Source of the DNA: CALARM01 sp964431735
GTDB lineage: Bacteria; Vulcanimicrobiota; SpSt-956; JAKJGF01
Direction: 5' to 3'
NCBI GenBank assembly: GCA_964431735.1
Contig: CAYSLJ010000061.1
Span: forward strand, 1 to 37,636
Length of the DNA: 37,636 nt
Shown here: piece after piece, positions 1 through 8,090 of the stretch
Layout of the letters: every line of letters begins with the position of its first letter
Position numbering within the stretch: position 1 is the stretch's first letter
Notes under the pieces: generated by a model
The model's input: only the letters and a program-made list of their open reading frames with translations
Databases searched by the model: none
What the model was told of the DNA's origin: nothing
Position numbers and translations under genes: made by a program

Positions 1-50
1 GCGAGGATGATAACCGTTCTAACAATTTGCCAGGGTTATTTTCTTACAGT
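1..50 (+). mobile_element. Element C, copy 3 (partial, cut by window edge)
   Basis: This is the right part of a repeat also found at 7045-7140 and 30812-30900. All three copies end in a near-identical block reading GAATTATTTTCTTACAG or a close variant, preceded by CGAGGA and an ATAACC-rich stretch. The inner edge lies directly against the broken C-terminal end of the ATPase gene, so the insertion probably removed the rest of that gene. The left half lies outside the window. Confidence 0.6.
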
Positions 51-275
51 CCCTTTATACGGTGCAATCAATAAAATCAATTCTGAAAAAAATTTCTGAA
101 GAATATTTTCTTCCGAAAAATAGAAACGTATCATATCCTCCCTGTTGTAATACATAATGCTTTAAATCATGTTCTAACAGGTGATTTAAAAATGTGAAAA
201 ATGAAATAAAATTAGATTTTCCTGATCCATTTGCACCTATAAGAATATTATAGTTAGTTTCATAACAATTTATAA

Positions 276-366
276 TTATTGACCTGAGCATAAGCATGTA
301 ATAAAGTTCTTCCTCCCGTCACGCGTCACGAGAGCAGTTATGTATTATTTATGCTCACCTCAGTAA
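276..366 (+). mobile_element. Element A, copy 1 (nested in element B)
   Basis: A 91-bp element with 18-bp imperfect terminal inverted repeats: TTATTGACCTGAGCATAA on the left, and TTACTGAGGTGAGCATAA when the right end is read inward. The core carries two CGTCACG-type heptamers. At least six further copies, full or partial, occur in the window. Confidence 0.75.
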
Positions 367-370
367 GAAG

Positions 371-442
371 GAGTGAAAAGTGAGTAGTGAATAGTGAATA
401 CCTTACCATTCTTTTCACTTTTCACCTTTCACTTTTCACTCT
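371..442. repeat. Inverted pair of GTGANNA heptamer arrays
   Basis: Units GTGAAAA, GTGAGTA, GTGAATA, GTGAATA run at 374-401. After a short spacer the complementary units TTTTCAC and TTTCACC run at about 409-442, so the transcript could fold into a long hairpin. It lies inside element B copy 1. Confidence 0.7.
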
Positions 443-547
443 AATTAAATTCTAATAAGTTATGACATACACTATAAGCTCTTTAAGTTCTAAATCCAAT
501 TCTTTAATAGATTTAAAATTTTTGATTTGAATTCCTTTGATTTTCAT

Positions 548-768
548 TTTTTCACTCTTTTCCGCTGACTTAACAGCATAGCCTTACCAGAATTGAAAAA
601 ATTCGTAGATTTTCCAGGGAATTGTATTTTTTTCAATCAAGAACACCTGATAAATGTTGACTAATCATCTGCAATCGAGTAAACTTTTAAAATAATTAGC
701 AGTGAAGATATATAAACTCTTCACAGTTAACCCTTCATCAATTATAACTGACAAAAGGAGTTTATTCA
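548..768. other. Intergenic region, no gene seen
   Basis: About 220 bp between the divergent ATPase remnant and the amine oxidase-like gene. I see no element or convincing RNA. The only clear signal is the ribosome binding site AAAGGAG just before 769. Confidence 0.5.
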
Positions 769-2178
769 ATGAAAAAAATAGTCATACTCGGTGCAGGCCC
801 TGCAGGACTGGGAGCTGCATGGAGACTTTTCGAACTTTCAAAAATTTCAAATAATAGCTGGGAACTTTACGAAGCGGAAAATTATGCAGGAGGGCTTTCT
901 TCAAGCCATATAGACGATAAAGGATTTACATGGGATCTGGGAGGTCATGTTCAGTTCAGCCATTACGGCACCTTCGATAAAATGATGGATTTTCTCCTGG
1001 GAGAAGACGGATGGATTTATCATGAAAGAGAAAGCTGGGTATGGATATGTGACAGATTTGTCCCCTATCCGTTCCAGAACAATATACACCGCCTTCCTGA
1101 TGACGAGAAATGGAAGTGTCTTCAGGGACTTATAGAACTTTATAAAAACAAACCGGAGAAAAAACCGGCAAATTTTGAAGAATGGCTATTGTTCAGCAAC
1201 GGCAGGGGCATAGCAGAGCTTTTCATGTTTCCCTATAATTTCAAGGTATGGGCCTATCCCCCGTCTTCAATGCAGTCTTCATGGGTCGGTGAAAGGGTTG
1301 CTGTGGCAGACCTGGAAAGGGTGACAAAAAACATAATCTTTAATACCGATGATGTTTCCTGGGGACCCAACAACCGGTTCCGCTTCCCGAAACATGGAGG
1401 AACAGGGGCAATATGGAGGAGCCTTGCAGGAAAGCTGCCGGGAGAAAAACTTCACTGGAACCATAAAGTCTGCAGAATAGATTCGGACAAAAAGAAGATC
1501 TATTTCGAGAACGGTAACAACACCGATTATGATATTCTCATAAATACCATTCCTCTGGATCAGTTCATAAATATGTCTGATCTGAAACAATTCAGAGATG
1601 TAACGAAAAAGCTCACTCATTCCGCAACCCATGTCGTAGGACTCGGTTTAAAGGGAAAACCATCGGAAAATCTACAGAAAAAATGCTGGATGTATTTCCC
1701 TGAAAGTAAATCTCCATGTTTTAGAGTGACAGTTTTCAGCCATTACAGTCCAAATAACTCTGCAGATATTTCAAAATACTGGTCTTTAATGGGTGAAGTC
1801 TCAGAGTCGCCCGTAAAACCTGTCAATCAGGAAAAAGTAGTGGAAGATACGATAAAGGGGTTCATTAATACAAAACTTATCGAATCGGAAGAGCAGGTTT
1901 ACAGCACATGGTACAAAAAAATAGAATACGGTTATCCTGTGCCATGCCTTACGAGAGATGAAGCGATAAAGATTTTAATTCCCGAATTAATGAAACATGA
2001 CATATACAGCAGAGGCCGTTTCGGCGCATGGAAATATGAAGTGGCAAACCAGGATCATGCCTTTATGCAGGGCTGGGAATGTGTCAATTATTTACTTTAT
2101 GGAACGCCTGAACTGACTCTATGGTACCCGGATCTGGTAAACAGAGGACATGCAACGCTCGGGAAAAACTGGTATTAA
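769..2178 (+). CDS. FAD-dependent amine oxidase / protoporphyrinogen oxidase-like oxidoreductase
   Basis: The N-terminus is a Rossmann dinucleotide-binding fold: VILGAGPAGLGAAW at residues 5-18 matches GxGxxG, followed by the acidic ribose-binding strand YEAENYAGGLSS and the FAD-contacting LGGHVQFSHY near residue 60. The C-terminus, GRFGAWKYEVANQDHAF, is the second FAD-contact region seen in amine oxidases and UDP-galactopyranose mutase-like proteins. At 469 aa the length fits flavoproteins often found among surface polysaccharide genes. The ATG is preceded by AAAGGAG with good spacing. No glycan genes are adjacent, so the substrate cannot be inferred; it could be a sugar nucleotide, a lipid or an amine. 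A heptamer array starts about 8 bp after the stop. Confidence 0.75.
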   Translation: MKKIVILGAGPAGLGAAWRLFELSKISNNSWELYEAENYAGGLSSSHIDDKGFTWDLGGHVQFSHYGTFDKMMDFLLGEDGWIYHERESWVWICDRFVPYPFQNNIHRLPDDEKWKCLQGLIELYKNKPEKKPANFEEWLLFSNGRGIAELFMFPYNFKVWAYPPSSMQSSWVGERVAVADLERVTKNIIFNTDDVSWGPNNRFRFPKHGGTGAIWRSLAGKLPGEKLHWNHKVCRIDSDKKKIYFENGNNTDYDILINTIPLDQFINMSDLKQFRDVTKKLTHSATHVVGLGLKGKPSENLQKKCWMYFPESKSPCFRVTVFSHYSPNNSADISKYWSLMGEVSESPVKPVNQEKVVEDTIKGFINTKLIESEEQVYSTWYKKIEYGYPVPCLTRDEAIKILIPELMKHDIYSRGRFGAWKYEVANQDHAFMQGWECVNYLLYGTPELTLWYPDLVNRGHATLGKNWY

Positions 2179-2181
2179 ATA

Positions 2182-2350
2182 GTAAAAAGTGAAAAGTGAG
2201 TAGTGAGTAGTGAAAAGTGAAAAGTGAGTAGTTGAACTTACCCGTCACGCGTTACGATTATAACGCATCACGCATTACGCATTACGCATCACGAATTTAT
2301 CTGTTGCATTATTATGGTATAATAATAATACCGTGACGTGAAATGCGTGA
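2182..2350 (+). repeat. Mixed heptamer arrays (GTGANNA then CGTNACG/CGTRATG)
   Basis: After the oxidoreductase stop come GTGAAAA, GTGAGTA, GTGAGTA, GTGAAAA, GTGAAAA, GTGAGTA. A few bases later come minus-strand CGTCACG, CGTTACG and then CGCATCA/CGCATTA-type units (2243-2293), and plus-strand CGTGACG-type units around 2332-2351. Both classes keep strict 7-bp phasing but differ in sequence. Confidence 0.8.
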
Positions 2351-2378
2351 CGGAAATAACAGAGGAAGGAAGATTGTA

Positions 2379-2588
2379 ATGAAAAAATATTTTTATGATG
2401 ATAAGACTCCTCCCGCATCCGGCGGAATTGCAAAAAAGGTTGACCCGCAGAAAACGGCACTTATGATGATTGACTTTTTAAAGAATTCCGATAAAACAGA
2501 AAGAAGGAAATTTGTAGATATTATCAGAAATGACATAGTATTTGACAGACTCATAGAGTTAGCCAGATATGCTATATCTAAAATGTAA
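2379..2588 (+). CDS. Small hypothetical protein (69 aa)
   Basis: Not recognised. The reading frame opens earlier at 2343, but those codons are heptamer-repeat DNA. The ATG at 2379 has GGAAGGAAG upstream and gives MKKYFYDDKTPPASGG, a basic/proline start followed by a mostly helical, charged C-terminal half (FLKNSDKTERRKFVDIIR). There is no membrane segment or Cys pair. It stands alone between a heptamer array and element A copy 2, reads in the same direction as both neighbours, and could be a small cytosolic helix-rich regulator or adaptor. No function is claimed. Confidence 0.55.
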   Translation: MKKYFYDDKTPPASGGIAKKVDPQKTALMMIDFLKNSDKTERRKFVDIIRNDIVFDRLIELARYAISKM

Positions 2589-2591
2589 ATT

Positions 2592-2696
2592 CTACTGACC
2601 TGAGCATAAGCATGTAATAAAAGTTTTCCTCCCGTCACGCGTCACGCGTTACGCGTCACGAGAGCATATATGTATTATTTATGCTTACCTCAGTAA
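2592..2696 (+). mobile_element. Element A, copy 2
   Basis: A full-length copy of about 105 bp. The left end is CTACTGACCTGAGCATAA; the right end read inward is TTACTGAGGTAAGCATAA. The core has four heptamers (CGTCACG, CGTCACG, CGTTACG, CGTCACG) against two in copy 1, so most of the length difference between copies is heptamer number. Confidence 0.75.
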
Positions 2697-2756
2697 TATA
2701 TAACAGACAAAAACACACTGTATCATAAATCGTCATATTAAGGTGGTATTATAATA

Positions 2757-5180
2757 ATGTTTCTCCGGAAAAAAATTTTACTTTCTCTGGTTTTATTATT
2801 ATTTCTCTTTCCCTTAAAGGTCTCATCACAGGAAAATGAATCAAATCGGGTTCCGTATATGGTTCCTCCGAAAGAAATTGTAGATATAGCAGACGCTCCA
2901 GTAACCCCTTCTGTAAGAATAAGCCCTGATGAAAAATGGATGGTCATTATGTATTATTACCCCCTGCAGACAATAGCAGACCTATCCGTGCCGGAACTGC
3001 GTCTGGGAGGATTGCGCATTAATCCGAGGAATAACGACCAGAGCAGACGCATATATTATTATGACATGATATTAAAAAAACTCTCTGATGGTACAGAGCA
3101 AAAAATCACCGGCCTCCCGGAACAGGTACATTTCGACAATGTAAAATGGTCACCAGACAGTAACCATATAGCATTCCTTGTACATCATGAAAAAAACATT
3201 GAATTATGGTTAGCAGACATTAATAACAGCCGTGCAAGATGTCTGTCAGACATAAAGATAAACAATATCTATAACGATTCTTTCTACTGGGTTTCAGACA
3301 GTAAAACCATTATATGCAGAACCGTTCCGTCAGACAGAGGACAGGAACCGGAGAAACCTGAAGTTCCGGTCGGCCCTGTAATACAGGAAAATACAGGTAA
3401 AAAATCTCCTGCCCGCACATATCAGGATCTTCTGAAAAATCCATATGATGAATCTCTGTTTGAATATTACATAAAATCACAGATTACAAAAATTACTACT
3501 GACGGTAAAGCAATTTCTGTCGGTTCTGAAGGTATGATAACAGAATGCACCCCCTCCCCCGACGGAAAATATATTCTGGTAGAAATACTGAAAAAACCTT
3601 TCTCTTATCTGGTTCCTGACTATCGTTTCCCCAGGTCTGTGGAAATATGGGATTTTTCAGGACAGCTCATCAAAAGAATTGCAGATCTTCCCCTTGCAGA
3701 TGACGTTCCTATTTCTTTTGATGCAGTGCCCAGGGGGGTCCGTTCGGTAAGCTGGCGTGACGACAGACCTTCTACTCTTTACTGGGTAGAGGCTCACGAT
3801 GAAGGAGATCCTCAGATCAAAGCAGATATAAGAGATACAGTTTACATGCTTGATGCTCCTTTCACAGGCAAACCTGTAACACTTATTTCCCTGGAAACAC
3901 GATTAAATGACATAAAATGGTGTAATGACAGTATGGCCATTGTATGGGAATACTGGAATAAAACAAGAATGATCAACGGGTGGCTTGTTGCTCCCGGAAC
4001 ACCTGCGAATAAACCGGTAAAACTTTTTACCTATTCCAGGGAAGATAAATACCACGACCCCGGGAAACCTCTTCTCAAACCGACAGAACAGGGCACTGCC
4101 ATCATGATTTCAAAGGGAAATATATTATATTTTGCAGGAGAAGGAGCATCGCCTGAAGGCAGCCATCCTTTTCTGGATGAATTCAATGTATCTACAGGGG
4201 AGACAAAACGCTTATGGCAGTCAGAAAAGCCATATTATGAATATTCGATAAGATTGCTTGAAGATAAGAGACTTGTTACACGCCGCGAATCTCAGGAAGA
4301 ACCACCAAATTACTTCGTAAGAGAAGTGATAAAAAACGATATAAAACAGTTCACCTTCTTCCCCCATCCTATGCCGCAGTTTGGAGGGGTAACAAAACAG
4401 ATACTTCGATATAAAAGAAATGACGGAGTGGAACTGACGGCAACTCTCTATCTTCCTCCGGGATATTCTCCAAAAGACGGGCCTCTGCCGATGGTTATGT
4501 GGGCCTATCCTCATGAATTTAAAAGTGCCGATACGGCAGGACAAGTTACCATATCTCCCTATCGTTTTATAAGAATTTATCCCACGTCACCTCTCGTATG
4601 GCTTACACAGGGCTATGCAGTTCTCGATAGGCCCACAATGCCCATTATAGGAGAAAAAGATGAAGAACCAAATGATAAATATGTAGAACAGCTTGTGGAA
4701 AGTGCAAAAGCAGCAGTAGATGAAGTGGTTAAACTGGGTGTGGCAGACCCGTCCAGAATTGCCGTGGGAGGTCATTCATACGGAGCATTTATGACTGCCA
4801 ATCTTCTGGCCCATACAGATTTTTTCACTGCAGGTATTGCCTGTAGCGGCGCCTATAACCGCACTCTCACACCCTTCGGATTTCAGGGAGAAGAACGTAC
4901 ATTCTGGGAAGCACCGAATGTCTATTCTGAAATGTCACCTTTTAATCATGCAGATAAGATTAATGAACCGATTTTAATTGTTCATGGAGAAGCAGATAAT
5001 AATCCCGGAACATTTCCGATACAGAGCGAGAGGCTTTATGATGCAATAAAAGGCCTCGGAGGAACAGCCAGACTGGTAGTACTTCCATGTGAAAGCCACA
5101 GCTACAGAGCAAGAGAATCCCTGCTTCATGAGCTATGGGAAGTAAACAGATGGCTTGATAAGTATGTAAAAAGTGAGTAG
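2757..5180 (+). CDS. Secreted prolyl oligopeptidase-family (S9) serine peptidase
   Basis: An 807-aa protein with an N-terminal signal peptide (KK, a Leu-rich core, SSQ near residue 25). A long beta-propeller-type middle region carries repeated WSPDS, PSPDGKY and SWRDD motifs. The C-terminal alpha/beta-hydrolase domain carries the S9 triad: nucleophile Ser674 in GGHSYGAF, Asp747 in HGEADNNPGTFP, and His781 in CESHSYRARE. The wording of these motifs matches the glutamyl-endopeptidase-like S9 branch. It probably cleaves oligopeptides outside the cytoplasm. The start has AAGGTGG upstream. The stop TAG belongs to a GTGAGTA heptamer unit, so the extreme C-terminus (VKSE) may have been set by the repeat. 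Confidence 0.85.
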   Translation: MFLRKKILLSLVLLLFLFPLKVSSQENESNRVPYMVPPKEIVDIADAPVTPSVRISPDEKWMVIMYYYPLQTIADLSVPELRLGGLRINPRNNDQSRRIYYYDMILKKLSDGTEQKITGLPEQVHFDNVKWSPDSNHIAFLVHHEKNIELWLADINNSRARCLSDIKINNIYNDSFYWVSDSKTIICRTVPSDRGQEPEKPEVPVGPVIQENTGKKSPARTYQDLLKNPYDESLFEYYIKSQITKITTDGKAISVGSEGMITECTPSPDGKYILVEILKKPFSYLVPDYRFPRSVEIWDFSGQLIKRIADLPLADDVPISFDAVPRGVRSVSWRDDRPSTLYWVEAHDEGDPQIKADIRDTVYMLDAPFTGKPVTLISLETRLNDIKWCNDSMAIVWEYWNKTRMINGWLVAPGTPANKPVKLFTYSREDKYHDPGKPLLKPTEQGTAIMISKGNILYFAGEGASPEGSHPFLDEFNVSTGETKRLWQSEKPYYEYSIRLLEDKRLVTRRESQEEPPNYFVREVIKNDIKQFTFFPHPMPQFGGVTKQILRYKRNDGVELTATLYLPPGYSPKDGPLPMVMWAYPHEFKSADTAGQVTISPYRFIRIYPTSPLVWLTQGYAVLDRPTMPIIGEKDEEPNDKYVEQLVESAKAAVDEVVKLGVADPSRIAVGGHSYGAFMTANLLAHTDFFTAGIACSGAYNRTLTPFGFQGEERTFWEAPNVYSEMSPFNHADKINEPILIVHGEADNNPGTFPIQSERLYDAIKGLGGTARLVVLPCESHSYRARESLLHELWEVNRWLDKYVKSE

Positions 5181-5388
5181 TGAGTAGTGAAAAGTGAAGA
5201 GTGAAAAGTGAATTATTACAACCGGTTAAGGAATTTTCACGTGTGACGCATTACGCGTCACGCGTCACGATTAAGTAGTTACAACCGGTTAAGGAATTTC
5301 CACGCGTCACGCATTACGCGTTACGCGTCACGATCTAAAGGGGAGGGAATTTCCACGCGTCACACGTCACGCGTCACGCGTCACGATC
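5171..5388 (+). repeat. Heptamer arrays with a higher-order repeat
   Basis: GTGAGTA/GTGAAAA/GTGAAGA units (5173-5211) overlap the S9 peptidase stop. Three larger repeats follow at about 5215-5270, 5278-5334 and 5336-5388. Each has GGAATTTYCACG followed by CGTCACG/CGTTACG units and ends in TCACGAT. The first two also share ACAACCGGTTAAGG with the palindrome AACCGGTT. The array runs to within a few bases of the Fic start codon. Confidence 0.8.
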
Positions 5389-5394
5389 CATAAA

Positions 5395-7011
5395 ATGTCA
5401 GAACCAAAAGATTTCACGTCAGCCTATAACTGGGACTCATACTGTCAGATACTCCATGACAGGATATACGGTAAACTTTCTCATATGAAATGGGAACTGG
5501 GAGAACTTTACGATCAAAATCCTCATGATGAACTGACATTACTTTATTATTATCAGAAATGGCATTACAATAAAGAACTTTATCAGGCAACATTCAAAGA
5601 AGAAATTTCCAGGAAATATGTTATAGAACAGATGTTTCAGAGAGGTTACGGTGTAAATATTGACCTTGCAAAGTTTCTGGGAATGATTGAAACAGACGAA
5701 TTGCCGGACATAAACAGAAAACTGGGAGAAACTTTTTATAGAAAAATAGAACTTGTTAAATCCTTTATTTTTATGCCACAGGAATGTATAACAAATTACG
5801 ACAGTATTCACATTATAACTGAATTATGCAAAAAAATTCAATACCCTCCTGAAAATCCTGTACCTGTCCTTCAACCTTCCTGTCCTGAATTTCTGGATTT
5901 TCCTCTCTTTTTTGCTATAAAAGACAGAATTTCTCAGAATATAAATCTTACAGTATTTCAAAAAATGTTCCTTACTCTGGGTGAAACGTCAAAGACCATA
6001 ATGAAAGGCACGATAGGATATGAAAACTTTTATCCTCCTCACTATTTAAAAACTGTTGCAAGAAATAATCTCTTAAATCTTTTTCAGGAAATCATGTCAT
6101 GTTCCATTCATACTCCCGGCATAACCCCTGACCTTTTAAAGAGAATCCATTATTTACTCTATAAAAACCTTGACACACCCTATACATGCAGTCCCGGTGA
6201 ATTCAGATTTTTTGACTTTGACGATAAAAACGGCACTACCGTAGAAGATGGCAGACTTCAGATTGAAATGCTTGTTCTTGAAGGATATCTTCAGAAGATA
6301 GACTGGTATACACTTGATCCGTATGTACTTATAAAAGGGCTTGCAGAGATATATCACCTTATAATAGCAATTCACCCTTTCTCAGATGCAAACGGGAGAG
6401 TGGGAAAATGTTTTGTAAATTATATCATGCTCGTCAAAGGATTTATGCCCGTAATATTTGATGACGAAGAAGAAATACTCTCTCTGCCGAGATACGGAAG
6501 TTCTCTTCTGGATATAGAGGCATATTTTAAAAACAGAATTAACTATTCCATAGATATTTACAGGAAAGAAATAGAGAAACTGGAAAGACATGGTAACATT
6601 TACAATGAAATTTACAAAGTGTATTTTGACTCGGGCTTTCATTTCAGACACTATATGACAGGCCATCTGGAAGTTAACTTTAAAGCCTATGTAACATGTG
6701 ACGTTCATCTTTCCGAAGAATATATTGATGAATGTAAAATAGTTTTTCCCGATGAAAACGCTCTTTATAATATGATTATATACTGCGGTTTCAGCAGCCC
6801 TTATAATAGCTGGGAAAAGGAAATGGCCATCACTTCTCCTGAAATAGAATATGCAGAAAGTAAAATAAGCATGAAAATTTATGAAGTGACATTTTTCATA
6901 GAGTTACAGGATATTGATAGATATGAATGTGTCGAATTTTCTGTTGTTTCTCCTGTTACGGAACAGGTTTTTAATAATAAAAATTTGAATTACTGGTATA
7001 AATTTCAGTGA
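5395..7011 (+). CDS. Fic domain protein (putative AMP/NMP transferase)
   Basis: A 538-aa protein with a Fic core at about residues 225-365. The active-site loop is HPFSDANGRVGK at residues 327-338, with catalytic His327, the phosphate-binding NGR and the acidic Asp331. Two positions differ from the usual HPFx(D/E)GNGRxxR: Ala332 replaces Gly and Lys338 replaces the final Arg, so nucleotide handling may be altered. I found no clear inhibitory (S/T)xxxE(G/N) helix. The long N- and C-terminal regions are unrecognised and may bind a target. Fic enzymes modify proteins, usually by AMPylation of a hydroxyl. No antitoxin partner lies beside it. No Shine-Dalgarno precedes the ATG, which directly abuts the heptamer array. 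Confidence 0.8.
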   Translation: MSEPKDFTSAYNWDSYCQILHDRIYGKLSHMKWELGELYDQNPHDELTLLYYYQKWHYNKELYQATFKEEISRKYVIEQMFQRGYGVNIDLAKFLGMIETDELPDINRKLGETFYRKIELVKSFIFMPQECITNYDSIHIITELCKKIQYPPENPVPVLQPSCPEFLDFPLFFAIKDRISQNINLTVFQKMFLTLGETSKTIMKGTIGYENFYPPHYLKTVARNNLLNLFQEIMSCSIHTPGITPDLLKRIHYLLYKNLDTPYTCSPGEFRFFDFDDKNGTTVEDGRLQIEMLVLEGYLQKIDWYTLDPYVLIKGLAEIYHLIIAIHPFSDANGRVGKCFVNYIMLVKGFMPVIFDDEEEILSLPRYGSSLLDIEAYFKNRINYSIDIYRKEIEKLERHGNIYNEIYKVYFDSGFHFRHYMTGHLEVNFKAYVTCDVHLSEEYIDECKIVFPDENALYNMIIYCGFSSPYNSWEKEMAITSPEIEYAESKISMKIYEVTFFIELQDIDRYECVEFSVVSPVTEQVFNNKNLNYWYKFQ

Positions 7012-7044
7012 CCCGTATTTCCTGCCCGTCACTTTCATAATGGG

Positions 7045-7140
7045 TTATAAAAAAACAACCATATCATATTTACAATCGTGACGCGTGACCCGTGCCACGA
7101 GGAGAATAACCATAATTTGCCGGAATTATTTTCTTACAGT
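7045..7140 (+). mobile_element. Element C, copy 1
   Basis: About 96 bp. The ends TTATAAAAAAACAACC and, read inward, CTGTAAGAAAATAATT form a weak inverted repeat. The core has CGTGACG followed by degenerate heptamers, then CGAGGAGAATAACC. It aligns along its whole length with 30812-30900 and lies just beyond the apparent broken end of the zinc-ribbon gene. Confidence 0.65.
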
Positions 7141-7159
7141 CTCTTAATCTATAAACTCC

Positions 7160-7408
7160 TTAAAAATCTTCAATACAAGGCATACTATTTCCATTGTATA
7201 ATTTTTCCGAGAAGATTGATGGACAGGATAGTATATCCGAAGGGATACATACAGTATCAAGTTTTATATTGCATCTGGGACAATCCCTGTCAGATACCTT
7301 TACGATAGTAATCTCAGGTGTATCACCTTTATTTTTCCTGGAAGCTCCGCAATAAATACAGACACCTGTAAGCTCCTGAAGAGGAGTTCCGCAGTTACTG
7401 CAATCCAT
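7160..7408 (-). CDS. Zinc-ribbon protein, probably C-terminally truncated
   Basis: The 82-aa product starts MDCSNCGTPLQELTGVCIYCG, a complete N-terminal zinc ribbon (Cys3, Cys6, Cys17, Cys20). A second CPRC knuckle (Cys43, Cys46) follows in CPRCNIKLDTV, resembling TFIIB-type zinc finger proteins. The matching second CxxC of that finger, normally followed by a G-L-(F/W) segment, is absent. The sequence after residue 57 looks out of frame, and element C copy 1 begins about 20 bp past the stop. The start is well supported by AAGGAG 8 bp upstream. It is divergent from the nuclease gene at 7594. Likely role: small metal-binding protein, now damaged. Confidence 0.6.
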   Translation of the reverse strand: MDCSNCGTPLQELTGVCIYCGASRKNKGDTPEITIVKVSDRDCPRCNIKLDTVCIPSDILSCPSIFSEKLYNGNSMPCIEDF

Positions 7409-7593
7409 AGTCTCACTCCTTACAGTTTACTGATATACTTCATATAATAATTCGCCAGAAAATATTACTTTCCCCTTCATAAAATAAATTTTCAGGAGTT
7501 TTATCTGGCAGATAATTCCTGTAACCTTCTCGATAGTGCTCTCATAGAAATATGCTATAATATTAAATAAACACTTTTTAAAGGAGCAGCAAA

Positions 7594-8085
7594 ATGGGAA
7601 ACATGAAACAGGGGAGTCTTGCAACAGGCTCGGGGAATACTCTGGAACAGACCGTTACAGGCACTCTTTTAAGTAAAGGATTTACCCCTGTTAATTACGG
7701 AGAATATATAAAAAAGAAACATAACTACGGAGAAGAACTTTTGATAAAAAACGTACCCTATAAAACAATATACGGTCATAACGGAAAAACGGAATTTTTA
7801 CTTATATCCCGAACATATTCACTTGAAGTACGGATTGAATGCAAATGGCAGCAGGCATCAGGCAGTGTGGACGAAAAATATCCCTATCTATACCTGAACT
7901 GTATTGAAGCCATGCCAGAAAGAGATATTATAATTATAATAGACGGAGGAGGAGCAAAAGAAGGTTCTATAAAATGGCTAAAAAAAGCTGCAGAAAATCA
8001 TGCATATACATCAAATAAAACAAAAAATATAAAAATATTCAATCTAGTTGAATTTGTCAAATGGGCAAATACAACATTCAGGTAA
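7594..8085 (+). CDS. PD-(D/E)XK superfamily nuclease-like protein
   Basis: A 163-aa protein. The segment EFLLISRTYSLEVRIECKWQ (residues 67-86) has the layout of a PD-(D/E)XK core: an acidic residue in one strand (Glu67), then Glu82-Cys-Lys84 as the E-x-K at the end of the next strand. The following hydrophobic strand DIIIIIDGGG (111-120) and helix fit the fold. The small size fits single-domain restriction-like or phage-type nucleases. AAGGAG lies 7 bp before the ATG. There is no methyltransferase next to it, so it is either a solitary nuclease or a non-restriction member of the fold. Confidence 0.6.
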   Translation: MGNMKQGSLATGSGNTLEQTVTGTLLSKGFTPVNYGEYIKKKHNYGEELLIKNVPYKTIYGHNGKTEFLLISRTYSLEVRIECKWQQASGSVDEKYPYLYLNCIEAMPERDIIIIIDGGGAKEGSIKWLKKAAENHAYTSNKTKNIKIFNLVEFVKWANTTFR

Positions 8086-8090
8086 TATGG

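Larger units (their letters stand above)
251..474. mobile_element. Element B, copy 1 (TA-flanked MITE-like element with nested insertion)
   Basis: The ends are an imperfect inverted repeat: on the minus strand the element starts TAGTGTATGTCATAACT, and the opposite end read inward starts TAGTTAGTTTCATAACT. A TA dinucleotide lies outside each end (249-250 and 475-476). The inside holds element A (276-366) and an inverted pair of GTGAAAA-type heptamer arrays. TA duplication is typical of IS630/Tc1/mariner-type transposition; no transposase is present. Related copies lie at 11807-11944 and 22384-22523. Confidence 0.7.
53..547 (-). pseudogene. AAA ATPase (SMC/RecF-like, AAA_21 type), N-terminus interrupted by inserted elements
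   Basis: Two pieces of one gene are visible. The first, 547 down to about 475, encodes MKIKGIQIKNFKSIKEL and continues to LKEL, the typical first strand of RecF/SMC-like ATPases. The second, about 249 down to 53, encodes NILIGANGSGKSN with the Walker A P-loop, then a helical stretch to a stop at 53-55. Element B (251-474) lies between them with element A nested inside it. Joining the flanks and keeping one TA gives ELKELNILIGANG in frame, which is what an intact family member looks like. The far end is cut by element C at 1-50. Walker B and the D-loop are missing. Such ATPases often work with a nuclease or defence partner, but none is visible here. Identification of the fold is secure; the function is not. 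Confidence 0.75.

Noticed and set aside
901..1632. Antisense open frames inside the amine oxidase-like gene and similar frames inside other long genes
   Set aside because: They lack ribosome binding sites and family motifs and lie entirely within well-supported genes on the other strand.
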